A DNA stretch of 56,579 nt, taken from Streptacidiphilus melanogenes (lineage in GTDB: Bacteria; Actinomycetota; Actinomycetes; Streptomycetales; Streptomycetaceae). The position numbers and the translations under genes are program-made. The DNA lies in contig NZ_BBPP01000014.1 in the NCBI RefSeq assembly GCF_000787835.1, forward strand, positions 108,548-165,126. Reading direction: 5' to 3'. Below the pieces are notes generated by a model, which saw nothing but the letters and a program-made list of their open reading frames with translations, made no database searches and had not been told where the DNA came from. Each line of letters opens with the position of its first letter. Position 1 is the stretch's first letter. Shown here piece after piece: positions 17,202-28,054 of the stretch.

Positions 17202-17388
17202 GACGTCACCCTACCGAAACCGGACCGCCCCACTCCCCGTCGACGGGTCGCTCCGGTGCAGGCGCAGTACCGGGCACTACTGCGCCTGTACTGCCTCAGT
17301 GCCGGGCCTCAGTCATGGCAGCGAAACCGTCAGGGCCCGCACGCCAGGACAACGGGCGTGGCCTTCCGCACCCACAGCGGAACGGTCG

Positions 17389-17604
17389 TCATCGGCGCTG
17401 CCGCCGGTCGCGCAGCATGGCCCGCACAGCGAGTACCACCGCGAAGCAGAACGCAGTCGCGCCCGACGCGGTGAACTCCCAGGCGTTGTAGTCGTGTCCC
17501 ATCTGACAGGACAGCAGGTAACCGGCCTGAACGACGGCAGGCAGCCCGACAAGGATCAGCAGGTAGCCCAGCAGGCGGCAAACGGTTCGAAGCACGCCGC
17601 GCAC
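17389..17604 (-). CDS. Small two-helix membrane protein, unknown
   Basis: This 71-residue ORF encodes two hydrophobic helices (VCRLLGYLLILVGLPAVVQ, residues 8-26, and TAFCFAVVLAVRAML, about 50-64) joined by a short polar loop with CQMGHDYNAWEF, and ends in a basic tail RDRRQRR. The pattern is protein-like and unlike a random GC-rich frame. It stands alone, with 187 bp to the preceding small gene and no partner to suggest function. Confidence 0.5.
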   Translation of the reverse strand: MRGVLRTVCRLLGYLLILVGLPAVVQAGYLLSCQMGHDYNAWEFTASGATAFCFAVVLAVRAMLRDRRQRR

Positions 17605-17871
17605 TCTAGCTCCGCCCCGGTGACTGGTCGACCGTCAAAAACTGGTCCTGATCTGCTGAAACGCCCCCGAAGAGGCGCGAAACGGCGACGCTTCGCCTGG
17701 CGACCAGCCCTGATGGCTTCACCGTCCGCGTGGACGAGGAGCCGCCCGTGTCACCGAATCCCGAGGATCTCTACGGAGAGCCTGCGGCGCCCCCCTGGAA
17801 CGCCGTCAGGGCGATCGGACCAAACCACCGAGCCTGGGCCGATCGCCTCCTTCATGCCGTCAAAGAGGGCG
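17605..17871. other. Intergenic region with possible gene remnant
   Basis: No complete gene is seen. On the plus strand, 17712-17880 reads as a protein-like stretch (DEEPPVSPNPEDLYGEPAAP, then WNAVRAIGPNHRAWADRLL) that runs into the antisense of the neighbouring dehydrogenase without a clear start or stop of its own. This could be a remnant of a degraded gene, but the support is thin. Confidence 0.3.
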
Positions 17872-18729
17872 TCAGTACTGGTAGAAGCCCCGGCCGGACT
17901 TGCGGCCGAGCAGGCCCGCGTCGACCATGCGCTGCAGCAGCGGCGGGGCCGCGTACAGCGGTTCCTTGAACTCCTCGTACATGGAGTCGGCGATGGAGAC
18001 GATTGTGTCCAGGCCGATCAGGTCGCACAGGCGCAGCGGGCCCATCGGGTGGGCGCAGCCGGCCTCCATGCCCTTGTCGATGTCCTCGGCCGTCGCGATG
18101 CCGGACTCGAACATGCGGACCGCGGAGAGCAGGTAGGGCACCAGCAGCGCGTTGACCACAAACCCGGCCCGGTCGCGGGCGCGGATCGGGTCCTTGCCGA
18201 GGGCCTCGCGGGTGAAGGCCTCGGCGCGGGCGACGGTCTCGGCGGAGGTGGTGAGCGTCGGGATGATCTCGACCAGCTTCTGCACCGGAGCCGGGTTGAA
18301 GAAGTGGATGCCGAGCACCTGCTCCGGCCGGCTCGTCGCGGAGGCGAGCTTGACGATCGGGATGGAGGAGGTGTTCGAGGCCAGGATCGCGTCGCGGCGC
18401 TCGACGACGCGGTCCAGCGTCTCGAAGATCGCGATCTTGATGTCCTCGCGCTCGGCGACGGCCTCGATCACCAGATCGCGGTCGGCGAAGTCGGCGAGCT
18501 CGGTGGTGAAGGAGATCCGCGCCAGTGCCGCGTCGCGGTCCTCCTCGCTGAGCTTGCCGCGGCGGACGGCCGTGTCGAACGAGGTGGTGATCCGGGTGCG
18601 GCCCAGCTCCAGCGCCTCCCCGCTCGCCTCGGAGACCTTGACGTCCAGACCCGAGCGCGCGAAGACCTCCGCGATGCCCGACCCCATCAGGCCGCAGCCC
18701 ACCACTCCTACTCGCGCGATGTCGCTCAC
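17872..18729 (-). CDS. 3-hydroxybutyryl-CoA dehydrogenase
   Basis: This 285-residue enzyme reduces acetoacetyl-CoA to 3-hydroxybutyryl-CoA or the reverse, using NAD(P), in acyl-CoA metabolism. The N-terminus has the Rossmann motif VGVVGCGLMGSGIAEVF. The substrate domain shows SNTSSIPIVKLA, LGIHFFNPAPVQKLVEII with the catalytic histidine, and RAGFVVNALLVPYL followed by HPMGPLRLCDLIGLD. Length and motifs match the short bacterial Hbd/FadB2 type rather than the multifunctional fusion. It stands alone, divergent from the SDR gene. Confidence 0.93.
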   Translation of the reverse strand: MSDIARVGVVGCGLMGSGIAEVFARSGLDVKVSEASGEALELGRTRITTSFDTAVRRGKLSEEDRDAALARISFTTELADFADRDLVIEAVAEREDIKIAIFETLDRVVERRDAILASNTSSIPIVKLASATSRPEQVLGIHFFNPAPVQKLVEIIPTLTTSAETVARAEAFTREALGKDPIRARDRAGFVVNALLVPYLLSAVRMFESGIATAEDIDKGMEAGCAHPMGPLRLCDLIGLDTIVSIADSMYEEFKEPLYAAPPLLQRMVDAGLLGRKSGRGFYQY

Positions 18730-18893
18730 GTGTGGCTTCCCCAGTCCGTTCGTCGAAGTCGAACACTTCGAAGAGTTCTATTCAAGGCAACGGCCCGACG
18801 TTACCCCCTCCCCCTGCGCGTGTCCGCCGCCGGACCTGCCAAGACCGGACCACGATGAGGTGGACGGACACGCCAACGGGAGGGAGCGGGGTC

Positions 18894-19721
18894 GTGGGAC
18901 TCAGGAGTCTGCAGGGCCGGTCCGGCCTGGTCACCGGGGCCGGGCGCGGGATCGGACGCGAGATCGCCCTCGGCCTGGCCGCGGAGGGCATGAATCTCGC
19001 GCTGCTCGGCCGCCACAGCGCCACCCTCACCGAGACGCTGCACGCCTGCGTGCGCCACGGTGTGAAATGCGTCGCCCTCGCGGCCGACGTGGCCCACCCG
19101 GGCCAGGTCAAGGCGGCGGTCGACAGCGTCCGGCGGGATCTGGGCGGGATCGACCTGCTGGTCAACAACGCGGGCCAGGTGGACCGGGCCGAGGTGCCGT
19201 TGTGGGAGGCGGACCAGGCGCAGTGGTGGCAGGTGGTGGAGACGAACCTGCGGGGGCCGTTCAACCTGCTGCACTCGGTCCTGCCCGGCATGGTGGAGCG
19301 CGGCTCGGGCCGCGTGGTCAACCTGAACAGCGGCTTCGCGCTGCGTCCCGACGGCCGCTACACCGCGTACGCGACGTCCAAGGCGGCACTGCTGCGACTC
19401 AGCGACAACCTTGCAGAAACGTTGCGCCCGCACGGCGTCACCATCCTGGACATCAGCCCCGGCGCGGTCGCGACCGAGATGACGGCGAACATGCCGATGT
19501 TCGCGGACATGGTCCACTGGGGCAGCATCCCGTACCTGGTCGCCACGGTCGTGGACGCGGCCCGCGGCCGACTCGACCCCCTCCACGGCCGCTTCCTCCA
19601 CCTCGGCCGGGACGACCTCGAAGCCCTCCTGCGCGACGCCGAACTCATCCGCGAGCGCGACGCCCGCACCCTGCGCCTGCGTCCCTACGGCGACGAGGAC
19701 CCACTGGCCGCCTACTCCTGA
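18894..19721 (+). CDS. Short-chain dehydrogenase/reductase
   Basis: This 275-residue classical SDR has the cofactor loop TGAGRGIG near residue 13, LLVNNAG near 90, the catalytic serine in NLNSGFA and the YxxxK pair in YTAYATSK near residue 157. PGAVATEM follows. GTG at 18894 with GGGAGGGAG upstream gives the normal SDR length. An in-frame ATG at 18855 would add 13 residues of non-family sequence. Its substrate is unknown. It is divergent from the Hbd gene, which may share a regulatory region but does not prove a shared pathway. Confidence 0.88.
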   Translation: MGLRSLQGRSGLVTGAGRGIGREIALGLAAEGMNLALLGRHSATLTETLHACVRHGVKCVALAADVAHPGQVKAAVDSVRRDLGGIDLLVNNAGQVDRAEVPLWEADQAQWWQVVETNLRGPFNLLHSVLPGMVERGSGRVVNLNSGFALRPDGRYTAYATSKAALLRLSDNLAETLRPHGVTILDISPGAVATEMTANMPMFADMVHWGSIPYLVATVVDAARGRLDPLHGRFLHLGRDDLEALLRDAELIRERDARTLRLRPYGDEDPLAAYS

Positions 19722-19747
19722 ACACGGGCGGTGATCGTCAGTAGACT
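19718..19747 (+). promoter_or_regulatory. Predicted promoter of leaderless Uma2 transcript
   Basis: CTGAAC (19718-19723) and TAGACT (19742-19747) are 18 bp apart. The -10 ends 7 bases before the ATG at 19755, so transcription would start at or beside the start codon. The -35 overlaps the end of the SDR gene. Confidence 0.5.
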
Positions 19748-19754
19748 TGGAGGC

Positions 19755-20336
19755 ATGCGGACGCAGGCTGAGACCTACCGTCACCTTCGCGAGTACCGGG
19801 ATGCGCTGACTCAGGAACCGCACTTCGCCTTTCCTGAGATCAGTGGCGGCCAGATCCTGATGATGATGAGCCCGTCTCCGCGCCACGACCTGAACGCGTC
19901 GCGCGTACGGAGGCAGCTTCAACCGCAGCTGTCCGAGGGGCTCCTTGCGGAGACGCTGGGTGACGTCGAGGACGAGAACCTGGGTGTCCTGCGTCGTCCC
20001 GATGTGATCGTCGTCCCGGAGGCGGCGTTCGACACCTCGGACTCCGCCCTGGATCCGGCGGAGATACTGCTGGCGGTCGAGATCGTCTCTCCGAACAACC
20101 CCGAGAACGACTATCAGGGCAAGCTCCGCGACTACCCGGCGATGGGCATCCCGCACTACGTGATCATCGATCCGCGCGACGGCACCGCACACCACTACTG
20201 GAAGCCCGTCGCCAAGGGCGGTCGCGCCGTCTACGAGGCACACGTGCCGTACGTGTTCGGCGACGTGATCAAGGTCGACGAGTGGACGATCGACACCGGC
20301 GCCCTACGCCGGTACGCGCCGGAGGACGGTGAGTAA
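19755..20336 (+). CDS. Uma2 family endonuclease-like protein (DUF820)
   Basis: This 193-residue protein belongs to the Uma2/DUF820 group, which has a PD-(D/E)XK nuclease-like fold. Typical segments are MMMSPSPRHDLNASRVRRQL, the acidic RRPDVIVVPE (candidate Asp ligand near residue 86), LLAVEIVSPNNPEND (Glu of the motif) and KLRDYPAMGIPHYVIIDP with the lysine. Many such genes are scattered singly in actinobacterial and cyanobacterial genomes, and their role is not settled. ATG at 19755 is favoured by a GGAGG just upstream. An alternative frame start at 19731 lies before the predicted -10 and is unlikely. Confidence 0.85.
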   Translation: MRTQAETYRHLREYRDALTQEPHFAFPEISGGQILMMMSPSPRHDLNASRVRRQLQPQLSEGLLAETLGDVEDENLGVLRRPDVIVVPEAAFDTSDSALDPAEILLAVEIVSPNNPENDYQGKLRDYPAMGIPHYVIIDPRDGTAHHYWKPVAKGGRAVYEAHVPYVFGDVIKVDEWTIDTGALRRYAPEDGE

Positions 20337-20376
20337 CCCCCTCTCTCCGCCTGAGTCCGTGGGGGCTCGGGCGGAT

Positions 20377-22665
<2,289 letters not shown>

Positions 22666-22688
22666 CGAACCGAGGACTGGGAACCGTC

Positions 22689-23636
22689 GTGCAGATCGCA
22701 CCCAAGGGCGAACAGGCCCGCAACAACACCGCGCTCCCCAAGGCGCTCACGCTCGTCGAGGCGTTGCCGTGGCTGGAGCGCTTCCACGGCAAGACCGTCG
22801 TCATCAAGTTCGGCGGCAACGCCATGGTCGACGACCAGCTGAAGTCCGCCTTCGCGCAGGACGTGGTGTTCCTGCGCTACGCGGGCCTGCGCCCGGTCGT
22901 CGTCCACGGCGGCGGCCCGCAGATCAGCGCGCAGTTGGCCAAGCTGGGCCTTGAGTCCACCTTCACCAACGGCCTGCGCGTCACCACGCCGGAGACCATG
23001 GACGTGGTCCGCATGGTGCTCGCCGGGCAGGTCCAGCGCGACCTGGTCGGGCTGCTCAACGAGCACGGCCCCTTCGCCGTCGGCATGACCGGCGAGGACG
23101 CGCACACCATGACCGCGATCAAGCGCTACGCCGAGGTCGACGGCGAGCAGGTCGACATCGGTCTGGTCGGCGACATCGCCAACGTCGACGCGGGCGCGGT
23201 CAAGGCCTTGATCGAGGACGGCCGCATCCCCGTCATCTCCTCCGTCGCGCGCGGCTCGGACGGCCACGTCTACAACGTCAACGCCGACACCGCCGCCAGC
23301 GCCATGGCCGTGGCGCTCCAGGCCGAGATGCTGGTCGTCCTCACCGACGTCGAGGGTCTGTACGCCGACTGGCCCGACTCCGACGACGTGATCAGCCAGC
23401 TGTCCGCCTCCGAGCTGGACAAGCTGCTGCCGACCCTGGCCAGCGGCATGCTGCCGAAGATGGAGGGCTGCCTGCGCGCGGTCCGCGAGGGCGTGGGCAC
23501 CGCGCGCGTGCTGGACGGCCGCGTCCAGCACAGCCTGCTGCTGGAGATCTTCACCGACGAGGGCATCGGCACCATGGTCGTGCCCGACGCCGAGACCGAC
23601 ACCGAACTGACCGTGATGGCTGGGGGGCTGGCATGA
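22689..23636 (+). CDS. argB: Acetylglutamate kinase
   Basis: This 315-residue amino-acid kinase phosphorylates N-acetylglutamate, normally the controlled step of the pathway. It shows [12 protein letters not shown] (ATP site lysine), [10 protein letters not shown], the [17 protein letters not shown] segment, [10 protein letters not shown] and [16 protein letters not shown], and VLTDVEGLY. An N-terminal helix of about 25 residues precedes the core, as in the arginine-inhibited hexameric forms, so feedback inhibition by arginine is likely (inference). GTG at 22689 lies 23 bases after argJ. Confidence 0.97.
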   Translation: MQIAPKGEQARNNTALPKALTLVEALPWLERFHGKTVVIKFGGNAMVDDQLKSAFAQDVVFLRYAGLRPVVVHGGGPQISAQLAKLGLESTFTNGLRVTTPETMDVVRMVLAGQVQRDLVGLLNEHGPFAVGMTGEDAHTMTAIKRYAEVDGEQVDIGLVGDIANVDAGAVKALIEDGRIPVISSVARGSDGHVYNVNADTAASAMAVALQAEMLVVLTDVEGLYADWPDSDDVISQLSASELDKLLPTLASGMLPKMEGCLRAVREGVGTARVLDGRVQHSLLLEIFTDEGIGTMVVPDAETDTELTVMAGGLA

Positions 23637-24814
23637 CCGGCAACGCACAACTGACCGACCGTTGGCAGCACGCGCTGATGGACAACTTTGGCACCCCCCG
23701 CCTGCCGCTGGTCCGCGGTGAGGGCGTGCACGTGTGGGACGCCGAGGGCAAGCGCTACACCGACTACCTCGGCGGCATCGCGGTCAACGCGCTCGGCCAC
23801 GCCCATCCGGCGATCGTCGCGGCGGTCACCGAGCAGATCGGCACCCTCGGCCACGTCTCCAACCTCTTCATGGCCGAGCAGCCGATCCGGCTGGCCGAGC
23901 GGCTGATCGGTTACACCGGCCACGCCGAGGCGCGGGTCTACTTCTCCAACTCCGGCGCCGAGGCCAACGAGGCCGCCTTCAAGCTGGCCCGGCTCACGGG
24001 CCGCACCCACATGGTCTCCGCGTTCGGCGCGTTCCACGGCCGCACCATGGGCGCGCTCGCGCTGACCGCCCAGCCGAAGAAGCAGGACGGCTTCCACCCG
24101 CTGCCGGGCGACGTGACCAACGTCGCCTACGGCGACGTCGAGGCGCTGCGCGCCGCCGTCACCGAGGAGACCGCCGCCGTCATCCTGGAGCCGATCCAGG
24201 GCGAGAACGGCGTCGTCGTCCCCCCGGCGGACTACCTGGTCGCGGCGCGGGAGATCACCCGGGCCAAGGGCGCGCTGCTGATCCTGGACGAGATCCAGAC
24301 CGGCATCGGCCGCTGCGGCCACTGGTTCCAGTACCAGGCCTTCGAGGGCGTCGACCCGGACGTGATCACGCTGGCCAAGGGTCTCGGCGGCGGTCTGCCC
24401 ATCGGCGCGACCATCGCCTTCGGCGACGCCGCCCAGCTGTTCAAGCCCGGCCACCACGGCTCCACCTTCTCCGGCAACCCCGTCGTCTGTGCGGCGGCCA
24501 ACGCCGTCCTCGACACCATCGAGCAGGACGGCCTGCTGGACCAGGTCACCAAGGTGGGCGAGCGGCTGCGGGCCGGCATCACCGGCCTCGGCGACCCCCT
24601 GATCGACCACGTGCGCGGCGCCGGTCTGCTGATCGGTGTCGTGCTCACCCGTCCGGTGGCAGCCGAGCTCCAGGCCGCGCTGCAGCGCGCGGGCTTCCTG
24701 GTGAACGCCGCGACTCCGGACGTCATCCGGTTGGCCCCGCCGCTGATCCTGACCGAGCGGGACGTGGACGCCTTCCTCGCGGTCCTCCCGGGTGTGCTCC
24801 GCTCGATCAAGTAA
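23633..24814 (+). CDS. argD: Acetylornithine aminotransferase
   Basis: This 393-residue PLP enzyme of fold type I converts N-acetylglutamate semialdehyde and glutamate to N-acetylornithine. Family segments are [17 protein letters not shown], the PLP-contact region [26 protein letters not shown], and the Schiff-base lysine in [14 protein letters not shown] near residue 251. The ATG overlaps the argB stop by 4 bases. Confidence 0.97.
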   Translation: MTGNAQLTDRWQHALMDNFGTPRLPLVRGEGVHVWDAEGKRYTDYLGGIAVNALGHAHPAIVAAVTEQIGTLGHVSNLFMAEQPIRLAERLIGYTGHAEARVYFSNSGAEANEAAFKLARLTGRTHMVSAFGAFHGRTMGALALTAQPKKQDGFHPLPGDVTNVAYGDVEALRAAVTEETAAVILEPIQGENGVVVPPADYLVAAREITRAKGALLILDEIQTGIGRCGHWFQYQAFEGVDPDVITLAKGLGGGLPIGATIAFGDAAQLFKPGHHGSTFSGNPVVCAAANAVLDTIEQDGLLDQVTKVGERLRAGITGLGDPLIDHVRGAGLLIGVVLTRPVAAELQAALQRAGFLVNAATPDVIRLAPPLILTERDVDAFLAVLPGVLRSIK

Positions 24815-24828
24815 GGGACACTTGCTCC

Positions 24829-25368
24829 ATGACCGAACCCCATCGCGACGCGCCGGCCTCGTCCGCGGCGGCCCAGCTGCCGCAGACGCGCACCGCGCGC
24901 CACCGACGGATCGTGGAGCTGCTGACACGTCAGCCCGTCCGCTCGCAGAGCCAGCTGGCCAAGCTGCTCGCCGACGACGGGCTGACGGTCACTCAGGCCA
25001 CCCTCTCCCGGGACCTGGACGAGCTCGGCGCGGTCAAGATCCGCAACTCCGACGGCGCGTTGATCTACGCCGTTCCGGCGGAAGGCGGCGACCGCACGCC
25101 GCTGGCGCCGATGGGGGAGTCCGCGTCCGAGAGCCGGATGGCCCGCCTGGCGGCGGAGCTGCTGGTCTCCGCGACGGCGTCCGGCAACCTGGTCGTGCTC
25201 CGGACGCCGCCGGGCGCGGCGCAGTTCTTCGCCTCCTCGATCGACCAGTCGGGCGTCGAGGAGATCATCGGCACGATCGCGGGCGACGACACGGTCCTGG
25301 TCATCAGCCGCGACCCGAACGGCGGCCAGGACCTGGCCCAGTACCTGCTGAGGCTGGCGCAGTCGTAG
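24829..25368 (+). CDS. argR: Arginine repressor ArgR
   Basis: This 179-residue regulator binds ARG boxes as an arginine-loaded hexamer. The N-terminal winged helix (about residues 20-90) includes [20 protein letters not shown] and [17 protein letters not shown]. The C-terminal oligomerisation and arginine-binding domain has [15 protein letters not shown] with the Asp pair that contacts arginine. It closes the argCJBDR operon and is expected to act on the palindromes before argC and argG in this window. Its stop is one base from the stop of the convergent P450. Confidence 0.96.
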   Translation: MTEPHRDAPASSAAAQLPQTRTARHRRIVELLTRQPVRSQSQLAKLLADDGLTVTQATLSRDLDELGAVKIRNSDGALIYAVPAEGGDRTPLAPMGESASESRMARLAAELLVSATASGNLVVLRTPPGAAQFFASSIDQSGVEEIIGTIAGDDTVLVISRDPNGGQDLAQYLLRLAQS

Positions 25369-25369
25369 C

Positions 25370-26704
25370 TCAGGCGCTGCTGCGAAGCGTCGCTTCGACG
25401 GCCCGGGACGGCTGCAGTGTCAGGCCGGTGAAGGGCTTCACCTCGCCCGGGTCCGTCTCCACCCGCCACCGCTGAGCCAGCACGGCCAGCACGAGTGCCG
25501 CCTCCACCAGGGCGAACCGGGTGCCCAGGCAGGTGCGGGGGCCGCCGCCGAAGGGGAACCAGGCGTGGTCCGGGACGGGGATCGGGGCGTCGGCGTCCCA
25601 GCGTTCCGGGCGGAAGGCGTCCGGCTCGGGGTAGAGGCGGGGGTCGCGGTGGACGGACCACTGGCTCGTCCAGACCGTCGTGCCGGCCGGCACCTCGCGA
25701 CCGCCCAGCCGTGCGCCCTCGCGGGCGACCGCGCTGATCAGCCTGATCGGCGGGAAGAGCCGCAGTGACTCCTTCACCACCGCCTGCGTGAACGGCAGCC
25801 GCGCGTAGTCGTCGAAGGTGGGCAGCCGGCCGTCGAGGACCTCGGCGAGCTCCGCGTCCAGACGGGCGCGGGCCTGCGGCGAGCCGGAGAGCAGGTGCCA
25901 GGCCCAGGTCAGCGTGGTCGAGGTGGTCTCGTGGCCGCCGATGTAGAGGGTGACGGCCTCGTCGCGCAGCTCCCGGTCGGACAGCGGGGCTCCGTTCTCG
26001 TCACGCGCCGCGAGCAGCCGGCTCAGCAGGTCGTCACGTTCCTCGCCTGCCGCCCGCGCGGCGTGGTGCTCGTCGATGATCCGGTGGATCTCTTCGTCCA
26101 ACTCGGCTACGGCCGCCCGCAGTCGGCGACGGCCTGGTGTCGGGATCCAGGACGGGAAGAAGACGGTGACGCCCCGCAGCTCCGCACCGATCTCCTGCTG
26201 CGCGACCGCCATCGCCCGCGCGATGGTCTCCTCGCGTCCCGCGGTCTCCACCCCGAACAGCGTGCGCACTGCCACCCGCTGCGTCAGCCGGGTCATCTCC
26301 CGCTGCACGTCCACCCGTTGACCGTCGCGCCAACCCGACGCGACAGCGTCGGCGCACTCCACCATCGTCGCCGCGTAGGAACGGACCTGGCGCGGCCGCA
26401 CGGACGGCTGCACCAGCGCGCGCTTGCGGCGCCAGTCGTCGCCCGTGCTGGTGACCACGCCGTTACCGAGGACGGCGCTCAGCGCCCAGCCCATGTCCGG
26501 CGGACTGAAGCTCACTTCGACCCCGGCCAGCAGCTCGTTGGCATCCTCGGGCCGGGAGACCAGCAGGCAGCGCTTGGGGCCGAGCCGCCACGGCACCCAG
26601 TCTCCGTGCTCGTCGCGCAACCGACAGAAGAAGGCCAGCGGATCGCGGGCGAAGGCGGGCAGGTTGCCCAGCAGCGGCAGCCCGCGCGGACCGCCGGTCG
26701 GCAT
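25370..26704 (-). CDS. Cytochrome P450
   Basis: This 444-residue haem monooxygenase has every core motif: I-helix oxygen-activation segment GGHETTST near residue 246, ExxR in KESLR, the PERF-like FRPERWD, and the haem loop FPFGGGPRTCLG with its cysteine ligand near residue 390. No membrane anchor is present, as for bacterial soluble P450s. ATG at 26704 has AAGGGAA upstream. No ferredoxin or reductase neighbours it, so it must use electron partners from elsewhere. The substrate is unknown. An inverted repeat CGGCCA/TGGCCG (26745-26759) lies about 40 bp upstream. Confidence 0.93.
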   Translation of the reverse strand: MPTGGPRGLPLLGNLPAFARDPLAFFCRLRDEHGDWVPWRLGPKRCLLVSRPEDANELLAGVEVSFSPPDMGWALSAVLGNGVVTSTGDDWRRKRALVQPSVRPRQVRSYAATMVECADAVASGWRDGQRVDVQREMTRLTQRVAVRTLFGVETAGREETIARAMAVAQQEIGAELRGVTVFFPSWIPTPGRRRLRAAVAELDEEIHRIIDEHHAARAAGEERDDLLSRLLAARDENGAPLSDRELRDEAVTLYIGGHETTSTTLTWAWHLLSGSPQARARLDAELAEVLDGRLPTFDDYARLPFTQAVVKESLRLFPPIRLISAVAREGARLGGREVPAGTTVWTSQWSVHRDPRLYPEPDAFRPERWDADAPIPVPDHAWFPFGGGPRTCLGTRFALVEAALVLAVLAQRWRVETDPGEVKPFTGLTLQPSRAVEATLRSSA

Positions 26705-26852
26705 CGTGGTGGTTCCCTTGGCAGAGGCCAGAGTTGAGGTCACCCGGCCAGAATGGCCGCACCGGCCCGAGGTCTCAAGAGAGGCCCGGCCTCCGGGCGC
26801 TCCGCGGGCGGCGAGGACAGCGCGGGCCAACTCGCTCTCCTGCCATCGGGAT

Positions 26853-26881
26853 TGTCCGTCAGACTGGCTGAATGACAGACA
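26853..26881. promoter_or_regulatory. Imperfect inverted repeat, possible operator
   Basis: TGTCCGTCA (26853-26861) and TGACAGACA (26873-26881) match as inverted repeats in 8 of 9 positions with an 11-nt spacer. It lies between the P450 and the HAD remnant, in the style of a TetR-family site. No adjacent regulator is present. Confidence 0.35.
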
Positions 26882-26890
26882 GAGAGGTCC

Positions 26891-27075
26891 ATGGCTTCTG
26901 ACGGTCTGTGCGCGTACGCGATCTCCGCCGAGCTCGGCTGTCGCAACCCGACCCACGCATGTACCACCACGCCAGTGCCGCCCTGGGCCTCGAGCCAGCG
27001 CAGTGTCTGTTCCTCGACGAGGCCCGAACCGGGTGGTTGCTGCGATCAGGCTCGGTCACGAGGGACGAGTGGACT
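26891..27075 (+). pseudogene. Frameshifted remnant of HAD-family hydrolase
   Basis: Three successive frames together read as the C-terminal part of a HAD-IA phosphatase. Frame one gives YAISAELGCRNP, frame two PDPRMYHHASAALGLEPAQ then CLFLDE, and frame three GPNRVVAAIRLGHEGRVDCY. Aligned, they reproduce the family order of the KPDP lysine loop, the LF(V/L)DD acidic motif and the following helix. Each switch fits one lost base (near 26946 and 27020). The N-terminal nucleophile motif DxD is absent, so the gene is both truncated and frameshifted. Confidence 0.75.
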
Positions 27076-27076
27076 G

Positions 27077-27304
27077 TTACCTCACGGTCGGCATCGTGAG
27101 CGCTTCGACCCCGACCTCGTGGCAGCGGCACGAGCATCGGTGCCGCTCCGGGGACGCGGTCGGCATAGCCCGGTAGTCGTAAGTGCCTGGGCACAGCGAG
27201 TGCAGGCGGGGAAGGGTCTCTTCGTAGCAGCACCCGGAGCGGCCGTTCGGTGTACCCTCGCTCGGCCCTGCGGGCCGCACTCTGATGTGGGCCACCGTCA
27301 CCAC
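27077..27304 (-). CDS. Small Cys/His-rich protein C, unknown
   Basis: This 75-residue ORF has a basic N-terminus and then GCCYEETLPRLHSLCPG and a C-terminal RHRCSCRCHEVG. The CxCxCH cluster together with LHxLC is repeated in the first ORF of this mini-operon (27471-27704), so the two are probably paralogues that bind zinc or another metal. GTG at 27304 overlaps the previous ORF by 7 bases, with GAGGAG just upstream, which implies coupling. The 3' end reaches the HAD remnant on the other strand. No function is known to me. Confidence 0.5.
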   Translation of the reverse strand: MVTVAHIRVRPAGPSEGTPNGRSGCCYEETLPRLHSLCPGTYDYRAMPTASPERHRCSCRCHEVGVEALTMPTVR

Positions 27305-27474
27305 TCCTCACGCCAGGCGGGGTACAGGTCGTGCAGCACGTCGACGAGCGCCGCACCTTCAGGCTGCAACAGGCCCCGGTAGGCCGCGCGCCGAAGACGC
27401 GCCCAGACCACCCGGTCGACGACCGGGTCTGGACCCACGGGGGTCGCGGCCCGCTCGTCCTGGGCGGGGGTCAC
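27298..27474 (-). CDS. Small protein B of three-ORF operon, unknown
   Basis: This 58-residue ORF starts at GTG 27474, which overlaps the stop of the upstream ORF by 4 bases in the GTGA arrangement, with GGAGGA 10-15 bases upstream. The C-terminal 40 residues (VVDRVVWARLRRAAYRGLL, then QPEGAALVDVLHDLYPAWRE) form two probable amphipathic helices with good protein character. It has no cysteine cluster, unlike its two neighbours. A longer reading of the same frame to 27618 is possible but would overlap the upstream ORF and adds low-quality sequence. Confidence 0.5.
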   Translation of the reverse strand: MTPAQDERAATPVGPDPVVDRVVWARLRRAAYRGLLQPEGAALVDVLHDLYPAWREEW

Positions 27475-27704
27475 GGGGTCGTCTCCTCCGTCGCCGGGGC
27501 CTGCAGGTGGCAGGTGCAGGCACACGGCACTGCCACCCAGCCGAGGACGCGATCCTGATACCCGGGGGCGCTGCACAGCTGATGCAAGTCCGGCCATCGG
27601 GTGCCGCCGGTGCGGCATTCCGGAGTCGAGTGGGCCCGCGGTAGCGGGCCGGACCTGGAGGGGCGGCTCGGCGAGACACCCGCCGAGGATGAGGTAAAGG
27701 CCAT
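27471..27704 (-). CDS. Small Cys/His-rich protein A, unknown
   Basis: This 77-residue ORF opens the minus-strand mini-operon. After a Ser/Pro-rich N-terminus it has TPECRTGGTRWPDLHQLC and VPCACTCHLQAP. The order C...LHxLC...CxCxCH matches ORF C. No Shine-Dalgarno is visible at ATG 27704, while TACCGT sits just upstream in the position of a -10 for a leaderless transcript. A metal-binding role is inferred from the cysteines alone. It is divergent from the 66-aa/DUF6879/XRE operon. Confidence 0.5.
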   Translation of the reverse strand: MAFTSSSAGVSPSRPSRSGPLPRAHSTPECRTGGTRWPDLHQLCSAPGYQDRVLGWVAVPCACTCHLQAPATEETTP

Positions 27705-27744
27705 GTGACCGACGGTAGGGAGCGGCTTGCGAGCACGCCCTGAC

Positions 27745-27762
27745 GATTTCTCAGGATTTCTC
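27745..27762. repeat. Direct repeat between divergent mini-operons
   Basis: GATTTCTC occurs twice (27745-27752 and 27755-27762) with a 10-bp period, about one helical turn, in the 145-bp gap between the two divergent mini-operons. The position suits an operator, perhaps for the XRE regulator encoded at 28588-29424. Confidence 0.4.
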
Positions 27763-27849
27763 GCGCAGCTGCCCTGATTCCCTTCACGTTCTCAAGTTCC
27801 TTGGCCATGCTGAGACTCACCGATCCGGCACCGACCGAGGGAGCACACC

Positions 27850-28050
27850 ATGCGGCTCAAGTTCGTCGGCACAACCTCGCAGGGCGGCGGCTGCCCCACG
27901 TTGTACGAGACCGACAGCGGTGACTTCGTCGTCCAGGGTGACCGCCTCACCGACCCTGAGGCCCTCGCCCAGCTGAAGGACGTGCTCCCCGGCGAGACGT
28001 TCGTGGTCATTCCGCGAGCGCTCCTCACGCGCTATGCCCCGAAGGAGTAA
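27850..28050 (+). CDS. 66-aa protein found with DUF6879 genes
   Basis: This 66-residue protein (RLKFVGTTSQGGGCPTLYET ... GDFVVQGDRL ... LPGETFVVIPRALLTRYAPK) is short, beta-rich and without a membrane segment. From general knowledge of actinobacterial genomes, such proteins occur directly before DUF6879 and XRE-DUF5753 genes. GGGAG lies 9 bases before the ATG. The next gene starts 4 bases after its stop, so the three form one transcript. Its role is unknown, and an accessory to the XRE regulator is the simplest reading. Confidence 0.8.
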   Translation: MRLKFVGTTSQGGGCPTLYETDSGDFVVQGDRLTDPEALAQLKDVLPGETFVVIPRALLTRYAPKE

Positions 28051-28054
28051 CCGC

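Noticed and set aside
17712-17969. Plus-strand ORF overlapping the hydroxybutyryl-CoA dehydrogenase gene
   Set aside because: It runs antisense into a well supported gene and has no clear start. At most it contains a short remnant, noted with low confidence.
27298-27618. 106-residue version of small ORF B
   Set aside because: The extra N-terminus overlaps ORF A for almost 150 bases and is poorly protein-like. The GTG at 27474 has a ribosome binding site and a 4-base overlap.
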